A stretch of 64,000 nt of DNA from positions 66,926,390-66,990,389 of the forward strand of contig CM075850.1 in NCBI GenBank assembly GCA_037975125.1, in the 5' to 3' direction. Positions within the stretch are counted from its first letter, which is position 1. Each line of letters opens with the position of its first letter. The translations under genes and the position numbers were made by a program. This DNA is from Latrodectus hesperus (taxonomy: Eukaryota; Arthropoda; Arachnida; Araneae; Theridiidae). The notes below the pieces were generated by a model, which had not been told where the DNA came from, did no database searches, and worked only from the letters and a program-made list of their open reading frames with translations. Below are positions 58,589 through 64,000 of the stretch, piece by piece.

Positions 58589-59762
58589 TATGTCCACTAA
58601 AGTCCCTTGCACCACTCTTAAATTCGGAACTGCTGCTGCTATATTCATAAAAGTGGTGTCTAGGAATAGTAAAGTAGCTTTGCGCTACTGAATGAAACCA
58701 CCTACCGCGCCACCTGGTGGAAAACTGTGGAGTTAGCATTCGTATCTCGAAAACGGACCGAAATAGTTAAAAAAAGTGATTTACAAAGTTGTAGAGCATC
58801 CTCGATTTAGAACGAAAAGATACTTTGTAAGCATTAATGTGAAGAATACAACGGTTAAAAAGCGCATTTGTTGTTTCGTGCTGCGACGTGGCACATTGTA
58901 CGTGTGCATATTTGAAAAAACAAAAAATCGTTTTCGTGATTACATTTTTTACTTTTATTTCGAAATGGGAAGAACGGAAGTATTAAAAATAATTCCAACA
59001 ATTTGTATGCAGTATGCAAATACGTAAGAAACGTCACTGAAACAGAGACATCTTCTTGGGCCTGTAGTATGTTGATGCTCCTGGTCATGGCTGAGTATTG
59101 TGAGATGGTTTTACTGTACGGTGAATATCGACGCAAGGCATGATTAGCAGCAAGGTTGTGCCGCCTACGTTTCCCTGCAGGCCCGCATCCTTCTCATTAA
59201 ACCATCCTAACTGTTGTAAAACGTTTAAGGGAGACAAGTTGCGTTACTAGTCGACCTCGATCTGGAAGACCAGCTAAAATAGGACGGCAAGTTCAACCGG
59301 ATGAGGTATTAGCATATGCCCTCGCATATCCGAAATGCAGGGTAAGAGAGGTAAAGGAACACTGGTCTCTCCAAAATAAAGGTTTGGACAATCCTAAGCG
59401 AATCAGGTGCTCATCCATACCGGCCAACGCCTGAACAGGTTTTAATGGTCGGGGATGCCGAGCGACGCTATGTATGGTGCAACTTCGTTATGAATTAGAT
59501 ACAGGTCCAGCCAACATTCTTGGCCGATATCATATGGACGAATGAGGCATGTTTTTACGGAATGGCATGTAGAATAGGCAAAGCACCCATTACTGGGCGC
59601 TGAAAATTCTAAATGTTTCTTCGACGTATATATATATATATATCTTATAAAACATTTCCTACATCTAATCTGAATGATTGAATTATTTTCAGGAAATACA
59701 ACATTCCAGAAGCTTACATCAATCATATAAGGAGGAAAGTGAATTTAGAAGAAATTAAATAA
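37181..59762 (+). CDS. CFAP45: Cilia- and flagella-associated protein 45, N-terminus not located
   Basis: Ten exons splice in one frame: 37181-37275, 40464-40605, 40964-41134, 42711-42889, 43537-43705, 45308-45415, 45534-45647, 49711-49904, 51348-51572 and 59693-59762. They give about 488 residues; the human protein has about 550, so a first exon upstream is missing. The first visible exon plus the next (FLSNDLARKLV then VPQAEKKF) matches the family's RDMVRELIVP region. AKVQAIRDAQINEK matches the AKCHAIRDAQILEKQQI block. The rest is almost continuous charged coiled coil (DYEEIKARQLQKK, EALRARRAQEEKEREYRRKE), ending in a short IPEAY segment like the family's LPEKY. CFAP45 is a microtubule inner protein of doublet microtubules in motile cilia and sperm tails, so testis expression is expected. 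Introns hold many transposons, the largest being the 8.1-kb last intron. AATAAA follows at 59850. Confidence 0.92.
38355..39353 (-). mobile_element. Jockey-type LINE fragment
   Basis: On the minus strand, 39330 to 38980 is an unbroken frame of about 116 codons: FYKAYLRPLLSYACPLWGY, LQNKIIRQAAKAPWYYRN, then ELNIPTIREYLAKIM, ending YCPKFPHQPP and a stop. This is the C-terminal (thumb) end of a Jockey-type reverse transcriptase. The catalytic palm, endonuclease and ORF1 are missing. A 13-bp direct repeat, AATCAAAGTGATT, flanks the interval (38342-38354 and 39354-39366) and may be the target duplication. The GC-rich segment at 38355-38480 is not explained by the LINE. It lies in the first visible CFAP45 intron. 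Confidence 0.72.
38590..38682 (+). repeat. Short tandem TTAAGCAATATTTACAA-type repeat
   Basis: Three to four imperfect copies of a unit around AAGCAATATTTACAA(AAACATTA) lie head to tail. Confidence 0.65.
44585..44757 (+). mobile_element. Diverged copy of the tRNA-derived SINE
   Basis: The order and spacing follow the SINE at 20925: a tRNA-like head (AAAGGTTAATGAGCT, then GGGATTCGATTCTCAC as box B), TTGGGGCTTAGATGTTCATA, TTCATTTTAAGCC, TTTGCAAAAAATGCCCGTT, and an ACAAACAACC tail. Many substitutions mark it as older. It lies in the CFAP45 intron between 43705 and 45308. Confidence 0.75.
46338..46550. mobile_element. Mariner-type MITE, 213 bp
   Basis: Terminal inverted repeats TTGGGTTGTTCGGAAAGTAA and, from the right end, TTGGGTTGTTCGGAAAGTCA match over at least 25 bases with one difference. 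TA dinucleotides flank both ends (46336-46337 and 46551-46552), the Tc1/mariner target duplication. There is no transposase. It lies in the CFAP45 intron between 45647 and 49711. Confidence 0.9.
46938..47222 (+). mobile_element. Second SINE family, 285 bp, with 11-bp target duplication
   Basis: The head carries GGTGGCCTGGGGTGACGC and TCATTCGAATTCCGG as box A and box B candidates, and the 3' end is CAGCAACAACAAAA. A perfect 11-bp repeat, AAAAAGTTAAC, flanks it (46927-46937 and 47223-47233). GC content is well above the host intron. It is well preserved and unrelated in body sequence to the SINE at 20925. Confidence 0.85.
48618..48700 (+). repeat. Purine-rich tandem AAAGAATTATAGAAA-type repeat
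   Basis: Three or more imperfect copies of AAAAGAATTATAGAAA lie in tandem, ending in an A/G-only tract. They are in the CFAP45 intron between 45647 and 49711. Confidence 0.6.
50200..50939 (-). pseudogene. pogo/Tigger-type DNA transposon relic
   Basis: The minus strand contains WNDVEGITISRAFQHSVFI (about 50580-50520), like the W-x-x-V-x-x-x-T-I-x-x-C-F-x-x-A-G-F region near the C-terminus of Tigger/pogo transposases. An acidic tail with ENIMNENENELSDIEHEE (about 50330-50280) follows. The right end at 50939, reverse-complemented, reads CAGTAGCCGCTCGTTTTTTA next to a TA dinucleotide, like a pogo terminus. The left end is not clear. The copy is strongly decayed and sits in the CFAP45 intron between 49904 and 51348. 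Confidence 0.5.
52690..53105 (-). repeat. Putative 3' LTR of the Gypsy element
   Basis: This segment lies immediately 3' (in element sense) of the polypurine tract and has a GC content unlike the host intron near its ends. It runs from TATAGCGCCCTCTG at about 53105 to GGAAAAGGCGTGC at about 52705. The exact borders are not fixed because the partner LTR is missing. Confidence 0.5.
53062..54041 (-). pseudogene. Gypsy pol 3' part: RNase H and integrase zinc domain, integrase core deleted
   Basis: The first frame (54041-53742) carries the RNase H text ERNYSTTEREALAVVWALEK and SDQQPLKWL, with Ser where Thr usually precedes the aspartate. The next frame (53766-53062) carries the His-His-Cys-Cys finger region (ERHCGAENTYHK, then CAECNRYK). 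The frame then jumps from GLLRAPIYSQRF straight to VLDTYHTSMLKPYQ, which belongs to the far C-terminal tail. The DDE catalytic core of some 200 or more residues is therefore deleted in frame. The frame ends in the LTR side after ILSPWRDVGGARGG. Confidence 0.8.
54330..55590 (-). pseudogene. Gypsy protease and reverse transcriptase, broken
   Basis: The protease begins at about 55550 with FCADIGASNSIAGERFF, where the usual D-T-G-A active site reads D-I-G-A. It continues in the frame that opens at 55414 (RTLLGTDFLQAAGI). RT motifs follow: RLCVYYRKLNSTT, PLPRVDDLL, TIDLRSGYHQ and FGLRNAPATF. There is then an in-frame stop at 54617-54619 where the family has Q-R-L-I-D. The active site SYLDDIII is intact in the next frame (54574-54329). 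The element is not functional. Confidence 0.84.
55655..56572 (-). CDS. Gypsy Gag with SCAN-like domain
   Basis: This 305-codon frame starts MGLRVADDLKAIQLKDI. A Lys/Glu-rich coiled coil (about residues 45-75) follows, then a SCAN-like capsid C-terminal domain (about residues 95-200): WMPYLIGSLPAEINQLIA, YRLTSDRFRQMYSQHRKS, FYFEIKSYFEGWVKEL and IADQLKKRTP. Retroviral-type Gag SCAN domains dimerise the capsid. Near the end the frame shifts. The correct continuation carries a zinc knuckle in which the first Cys is Tyr (YYGCGNPGFIQSKCPKC, about 55710-55660). The protein lies upstream of protease, as in Gypsy elements. Confidence 0.8.
   Translation of the reverse strand: MGLRVADDLKAIQLKDIISKSKDYDEKLVKNMLINIIEERLEKEKQAECERNVKEKELCIEKERAYELQRLKLQVEAQKACQLKLVNIQERNWMPYLIGSLPAEINQLIARENEEDVKDYSKAKEMLLKRYRLTSDRFRQMYSQHRKSAEVTWKDFYFEIKSYFEGWVKELNIITFEKLQDLIIADQLKKRTPPEVIEHFVDQWSELNDPLELSEKLDSYENVRLGMKKNSPIFAKKPHFKDNMLNLLQKETISLLTLGKITKSKIPTMKVQNLVKTNQKEDFWFITMDVVILVLFSLSVQSATY
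56580..58500. other. Intron sequence 5' of the Gypsy element
   Basis: AT-rich sequence of the last CFAP45 intron. I looked for a second copy of the LTR seen at 52690-53105 and did not find one. No exon or RNA gene is evident. The only GC-richer spot is around 57460-57485 (CGGTCGTTTGCGGCGCC). Confidence 0.5.
58517..58585 (+). repeat. (TA)n microsatellite, about 70 bp
   Basis: A TA dinucleotide run ends exactly where the transposon terminus CAGTATGTCC begins (58586). A shorter TA run resumes at 59627. Confidence 0.96.
58586..59626 (+). mobile_element. DUF4817-type DNA transposon, 3'-truncated, inside a TA repeat
   Basis: The element begins CAGTATGTCCACTAAAGTCC and carries a leader with CACCTGGTGG. 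Transposase pieces follow: YGEYRRKA (about 59110-59135), TILTVVKRLRETSCVT and SRPRSGRPAKIGRQ (about 59200-59290), DEVLAYALAYPKCRVREVKE (about 59303-59360), then SIPANA, NFVMN- and ILADIIWTNEACF-like text, and NGMxNRQSTHYWALK (about 59560-59610). It stops abruptly at 59626 against TA repeats. The helix-turn-helix half is the DUF4817 kind common in arthropod Tc1-like transposases. There are multiple shifts, and the C-terminal half and right TIR are missing. Confidence 0.75.
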
Positions 59763-59849
59763 GATTATATTCAAGCAATTATCTTATATAAATATTTTGT
59801 AGTAAATATGTATATTTTTAAATTTAACATAGATCTTTTGACAAAAAGT

Positions 59850-59855
59850 AATAAA
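59850..59855 (+). terminator. Polyadenylation signal of CFAP45
   Basis: AATAAA lies 88 bases after the CFAP45 stop codon (59760-59762). Confidence 0.6.
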
Positions 59856-60235
59856 AAGATATAAAGAATAATGAAATGTCTTTTACATATATAAATGTAA
59901 TGTTTTTCATATCATTGAAGTTCATTTTTATTTTAGGTTCTGTAAACAAACTTGTGGATATTTTCCTGTCTTATAGTATACTAACTCTCTTATTTTTTGA
60001 TAAACATTTTCAAAAACAATGTATATAAGGATGAATTTTATAACCAGTTATTTCTTTAACATTATTTCACAAAGTTAGGTTTGAAACGTAAGGATGTAAC
60101 ATTCATCAAACATTTGACAATTTACTTAATTATCTGCTTCACATAAAAAAAGAACCTTATTCAGTGATAAAATGTCTCTTTTTTAGTTTATATAAATGAG
60201 GAAACCATTTTGTTTCCCTTCTGTGTATTTTATTT

Positions 60236-60390
60236 TTAAATTATTTTATGTATTAATTCTAGACACAGATTATGAAAGCCTTCTTTGTATCCAGACACCT
60301 CTACAATTTTACTTTCAAAGACTAGAAATTGGTTATTTTTCTTACGTTCTGCAATTTCTTGAACTTTCAGTTCATTGACAGAAAATAATT
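60236..60390 (-). CDS. Candidate terminal exon of an unidentified minus-strand gene
   Basis: The minus strand has an open run after a splice-acceptor-like TTCTAAG at 60391-60397. It reads ELFSVNELKVQEIAERKKNN, then QFLVFESKIVEVSGYKEGFH, then NLCLELIHKII and a stop at 60236. An AATAAA-like signal follows within 15 bases on that strand (AAAAATAAAATAC, about 60226-60238). The residue composition is protein-like, unlike chance frames nearby. The + strand frame over the same bases is not convincing. I do not recognise the family and found no upstream exon to the end of the window. If real, the gene converges with CFAP45. Confidence 0.4.
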
Positions 60391-60753
60391 CTTAGAATTA
60401 TATTTCTTCAGGCTTATTTCGTAAGAAAATATTATCAATTTTGTGAATTTTTATTTGTTTTTTAAAATTTCAATGAAAAGGATAAAAAAAAAATCCCTTC
60501 TATACAGAAAAATGTATAAAAAAATAAAATATGAAATTTATACAATTTTTTTATAAATCGTTTTTTATATCAATTACAAAGAAATTTAAAATATTTTAAA
60601 AATTAATTGTAATGCTTCGTTATAAAGATATTCTATCTTTTCAGCACTACAAGGGGCAGAAGTGATGGCAACTTCTATTATAGAGTACTCAGTGGATGTG
60701 CCATCATTTCCCCAAAAGTGGGTGGGTCTTTGTTATTTAGAAGCAAGGATCAA

Positions 60754-61004
60754 TTGGTAGGTTGGGTTTTCTGGCGCAAGGTCCAAAGAGTACAAGCTGC
60801 GCCAGAAGTAAGGACCTAGGAAAAGATCTGCAGATTTGGCCTACCTCCAGACGCATCATTTCACATGAAAGATATTGCAACCACGACATATTTTAAGTGC
60901 CGCCATTAGCGAATACGACAGATCTTTGGTTGGGGTTGGGATTTGAACTGGTTATTTTCCAATAATGATAATGAACACCTTAACCAACTAAGCCACTATG
61001 ACCT
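60754..61004 (-). mobile_element. Third SINE family, tRNA-derived, minus orientation
   Basis: On the minus strand the 5' end reads GTCATAGTGGCTTAGTTGGT (box A) with CAGTTCAAATCCCAACCC (box B), the layout of a tRNA gene without its folding integrity. The body ends with CCAGAAAACCCAACC at about 60754. The same 3' end appears again at 63938-64000, showing that the unit is dispersed. It is GC-richer than the surroundings and non-coding. Confidence 0.7.
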
Positions 61005-61133
61005 CATTAATAGAAAAGTGTCCACAATATTCTGCGACATGGCAAATTTCTTACATAAATCTTGTGTTTGAATTTTTCAAATTTAAATTTAATTATATAT
61101 ATATATATATATATACATATTTGTTTATAAATA

Positions 61134-61261
61134 TTTTTGCTAATAAATTGTTGTTTATAGAAGAATTGCATTCAACTGAAGCAAATATAATAAATAAGAA
61201 CAAAAAATAATTTTCATGATTGTTTTTGCTCTTATGCTGTCTAATTGTAAATAAAAAAATC

Positions 61262-61331
<70 letters not shown>

Positions 61332-61467
61332 TTAGAGAAGATTTTTTTATTTACAATTAGACAGCATACAAAAACAATCATGAAAATTAATTATTTTTGT
61401 TCTTATTTATTATATTTGCTTCAATTGAATGCAATTCTTCTATAAACAACAATTTGTTAGCAAAAAA
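61134..61467. repeat. Large inverted repeat (~130-bp arms) around a (TA)n core
   Basis: The left arm 61134-61264 and the right arm 61337-61467 are reverse complements over about 125-130 bp, with a few substitutions and two or three small indels. An AT dinucleotide run at 61265-61326 separates them. Landmarks are TTTATAGAAGAATTGCATTC and GCTGTCTAATTGTAAAT in the left arm, mirrored on the right. There is no TIR family or coding content. It could form a cruciform or a long double-stranded RNA. Confidence 0.93.
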
Positions 61468-61564
61468 TTCATAATTTTATCTTAGTGGAGTATCTCATTG
61501 ATATCATAACTAAAACAATGTAATAATTAACAATCATCTACTTTGTTCTGTATCAAGTAATTAG

Positions 61565-61704
61565 CAAAAATATATCAAAACGCAGAAAAAATAGAAAAAA
61601 ATATAAAAGTTGAAAAATTCTAAAATCTGCTTATTGAAATTGAAAAACTTGAAAGCAAAAAGAAAAAATATTTGGAAGATGTCATAAATCTAGATAGAAT
61701 CTTT
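61565..61704 (+). pseudogene. Possible decayed coiled-coil exon
   Basis: After an AG at 61563-61564 the frame reads IYQNAEKIEKNIKVEKF, a stop, then LLIEIEKLESKKKKYLEDVI and NLDRIF before a GTAAAC donor at 61705. The heptad-like charge pattern looks coding, but the internal stop and the weak acceptor argue against a live exon. It may belong with 63505-63610. Confidence 0.3.
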
Positions 61705-62081
61705 GTAAACATATTTATAAAATTTAAATATCTTATTATATAATATTTAAATGATTCTATATATTTAAATAAAGTGTTTCATAGCAATTGAAAACATATT
61801 TTAATGCTTTTGAAATAATAATTAAATTGAAATAAAAAAATATTCATATTAGTTCTTACTAATATATGTATCACTTATATAATCATTTTAAATTATAACT
61901 TAACAATTATTATCTGTACATAATTACCGACGTAATTTAGACAAAAAAAATAGAGTAATGATAGAGCTGTAAATGTTGGTACATTTTTGTAAAAAATTTT
62001 ACTCTTGGAATTTGTTTCTTGATATTCTGTACCAAAAATTTTAAAAAAGTAAACAAATTTAATTAATTTATATCTTTTATA

Positions 62082-63429
62082 CACTGCTAGCCATCGTAAA
62101 TGCAATACCCTCAAGGAAGCCTGCAAATAACATGAAATTTACAACATGTATTAGCGGAGGTATGGAAATGAATAAAATTTCAGCGCAGACGCGCATCACG
62201 CGGGCCTGTGATGCCACTTCAAAGCGCTATTACAGGTTTTGAGATTTCGACGAATTCAAGTTCGACAATTGTGTTTTTCTTGTGGTTTTTTAAAATGAAG
62301 CGATCAATTATGCCTGGTATAAAACAGCAATAATTTTTTGATCAAGTATTCGAGTTTGACAAACGAAGGATAGTGGCGTACCGAGATAGTGGATTATCTT
62401 TCAGGGAAATCGTTAGTCGTGTTGGACGAAACCTAACAACTAATGTGGATATGTAATCGTTAGATTGCAAGAGAGTACGACGGACCAATGTGTTCGATCG
62501 CATCCACCTAAGTGCACCACTTCACATGATGACAGGCAAATTGTGCGCATGGCAGTGATGTATTGCTCAGCCACATCACGAACCATAGCACAGCACATTC
62601 AGTCTGTTCGCAAGACGTCCATTGCTTCGTCTACCCTTGACACAAAACCACAGACGTCTCTGCCGCCAATGGTGCGATGAAAGGAAGATGTGAACGACAG
62701 AATGGAATGAAATTATCTTTACTGACGAGTCACACTTCTGTCTGCAACACCACGATGGTTGCATTTGAGTCTCAAGACACCGTGGAGAGAGGATGCTGAA
62801 CAGCTGCATTATGCCCCGCCACACTGATCCTGCATCAGATATTATGGTTTGGGGCGGTATTGGATATCACTCTTGCTCTCCTCTAGTACGCATTGCCAGT
62901 ATTTTAAACAGCCAGCGCTACATTTCCGAGTGGTTGGAGCCAGTTGTCCTTCCTTACCTTCAGAGCTTGCCCACAGCCATATTTCAACAAGATAATGCGC
63001 GACCGCACGTGGCACGCATGGTCCTAGGGTACTCCGTCAGTTGTCAGATTGAATTGCTTCCCTGGACGGCTCACTCTCAGGATCTTTGGCCGATAGAAAA
63101 CATGTAATCCATGGTTGCTCAACGATTTACCCAAATTACATCTCCAGCTGCCTCCCAGATCAACTTGGGCAACGTGTGGAAGCTGATTAATCTGCTGTAT
63201 CCCAAGAGCACATCCAAAGTCTTTTTGAATTAATGAGAAGGCTTGTGGCAGCGATGATCTCTAGCAATGGTGGTTACTCTGGCTTTTGATTTTGGCAGGA
63301 AGCACACTGCACATAAGTCAATAAATTTAATCATTTGATACTTGGTCAAAATGTTACTTACAAAATAAATTTTGTTGTGATATCTCTTGTCTTTCTTGGT
63401 GTTGCAGTTTGGGTGGGTGGCCAGCAATG
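62082..63429 (+). mobile_element. Tc1-type transposon with both TIRs, transposase inactivated
   Basis: TA dinucleotides flank both ends (62080-62081 and 63430-63431). The left end reads CACTGCTAGCCATCG and the right end, reverse-complemented, CATTGCTGGCCACCC. Both continue to an ATGCAATACC/CTGCAACACC block. The transposase is read across frames: FDKRRIVAYRDSGLSFREIV (about 62354-62412), RSHPPKCTTSHDDRQIVRMA (62495-62554), EIIFTDESHFC (about 62709-62741, first catalytic Asp), DIMVWGGIGYHS (about 62838), then FQQDNARPHVAR (about 62983-63018, second Asp). PWTAHSQDLWPIENM and a stop end this part at 63107. The C-terminal tail continues to about 63290 (RVEAD-, ISSNGGYSGF-like). Deletions and stops interrupt the HTH and linker. 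Confidence 0.85.
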
Positions 63430-63504
63430 TAATTTAAAACTGTGTTTATTAATTATTAACTTATATTATCTTGTTTAAATAAAAGCATTTTTTCTTTTAT
63501 TAAG

Positions 63505-63610
63505 TGATAAAAAGATATGTGCGTTAAACACACAGCATTTGTATAAAGAAACATTGCACTTTGAAGAAAAATTAAATGAGGAAGAAAAAAGAAAAGAAAA
63601 CCCATTTTAA
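63505..63610 (+). CDS. Candidate terminal exon, coiled coil, unidentified gene
   Basis: After an acceptor-like TTTTCTTTTATTAAG the frame reads DKKICALNTQHLYKETLHF, then EEKLNEEEKRKENPF and a stop at 63608. The charged C-terminal run resembles cytoskeletal coiled-coil proteins but I cannot name one. It could pair with the decayed exon at 61565, with the Tc1 copy lying in the intron. No AATAAA is close by. It could also be a chance frame. Confidence 0.33.
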
Positions 63611-63937
63611 ATTGTATTTTTATACAATGAAAAATGTATACATTTTAAGAGTTATGTTACCAAATATATTTTAGACATATATTTTTTATTACTTAACATA
63701 ATCATTTGAATATTTTTTATATTTACTAAGTTATATAAACATCATTAATTCAATGTACAAGAACTGCTCAAAATAATGGAAGTCTTATTGAAAACAGTGA
63801 CTTCTAGTGATGATATAGGACTAAATTAAATACATAGCTACTAGTTTTTTTACACTATATAGTTGTTTATAATCTCACGTGTATGCGTGAGTGCATTGTA
63901 CATCATTATTTACTTCATTTCAATTCAGGTAAAATTA

Positions 63938-64000
63938 AAATGGTTGGTTGGGTTTTGTGGTCCAAGTTCCAAGAGAGGACAAGCTCCGCCAAAACTATGA
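63938..64000 (-). mobile_element. Second copy of the third SINE family, cut by the window end
   Basis: GGTTGGTTGGGTTTTGTGGT followed by a segment ending GACAAGCTCCGCC parallels 60754-60815 (GGTTGGGTTTTCTGGCGC, then TACAAGCTGCGCC). Same orientation as the copy at 60754. Confidence 0.65.

Noticed and set aside
61893..62126. Minus-strand frame of 77 residues
   Set aside because: It overlaps the left TIR of the Tc1 element and has only chance composition.

Overview
The window is AT-rich, intron-rich animal DNA. It carries two multi-exon host genes, both on the + strand, embedded in a dense layer of mostly dead transposable elements. The coding style of the elements (an I-type LINE with RNase H, a Gypsy element with a SCAN-like Gag, transposases of the Tc1 and DUF4817 kinds, tRNA-derived SINEs with CAAA-like tails) resembles what I know from spiders. 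I therefore infer an arachnid, probably a spider, with moderate confidence.

Host gene 1 (1-22142) is the 3' part of a glycerol-3-phosphate acyltransferase of the GPAT1/GPAT2/minotaur family. Fifteen exons splice cleanly into about 609 residues. The fold is recognisable to the C-terminus, but the acyltransferase signature residues are almost all replaced: His of HX4D is Tyr, the EGTRSR block is KETLSL, and the Pro and Gly of motif IV are gone. The frame is nevertheless intact, so this looks like a maintained pseudoenzyme. Its introns hold an I-type LINE, a hAT MITE, a piggyBac-like element nested in a Tc1 relic, and a SINE.

The intergenic stretch (22.2-37.2 kb) holds a piggyBac deletion derivative, mariner-type relics, a decayed Polinton/Maverick-like block (type B DNA polymerase plus a Trp-containing repeat protein), and two hairpins. 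One hairpin has 56-bp arms with only two mismatches.

Host gene 2 (37181-59762) is CFAP45, a coiled-coil microtubule inner protein of ciliary and sperm doublet microtubules. Ten exons give about 488 residues, and only the extreme N-terminus is not located. Its introns carry a Jockey-type LINE fragment, two SINE families, a mariner MITE, a pogo/Tigger relic, a Gypsy element lacking its integrase core, and a DUF4817-type transposon seated in a TA microsatellite.

The last 4 kb contain a candidate minus-strand terminal exon, a large inverted repeat around a TA tract, a Tc1 pseudogene with both TIRs, weak coiled-coil exons, and two copies of a third SINE family. I see no CRISPR, rRNA or functional tRNA gene. 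All start, end and splice positions come from reading the sequence by eye.
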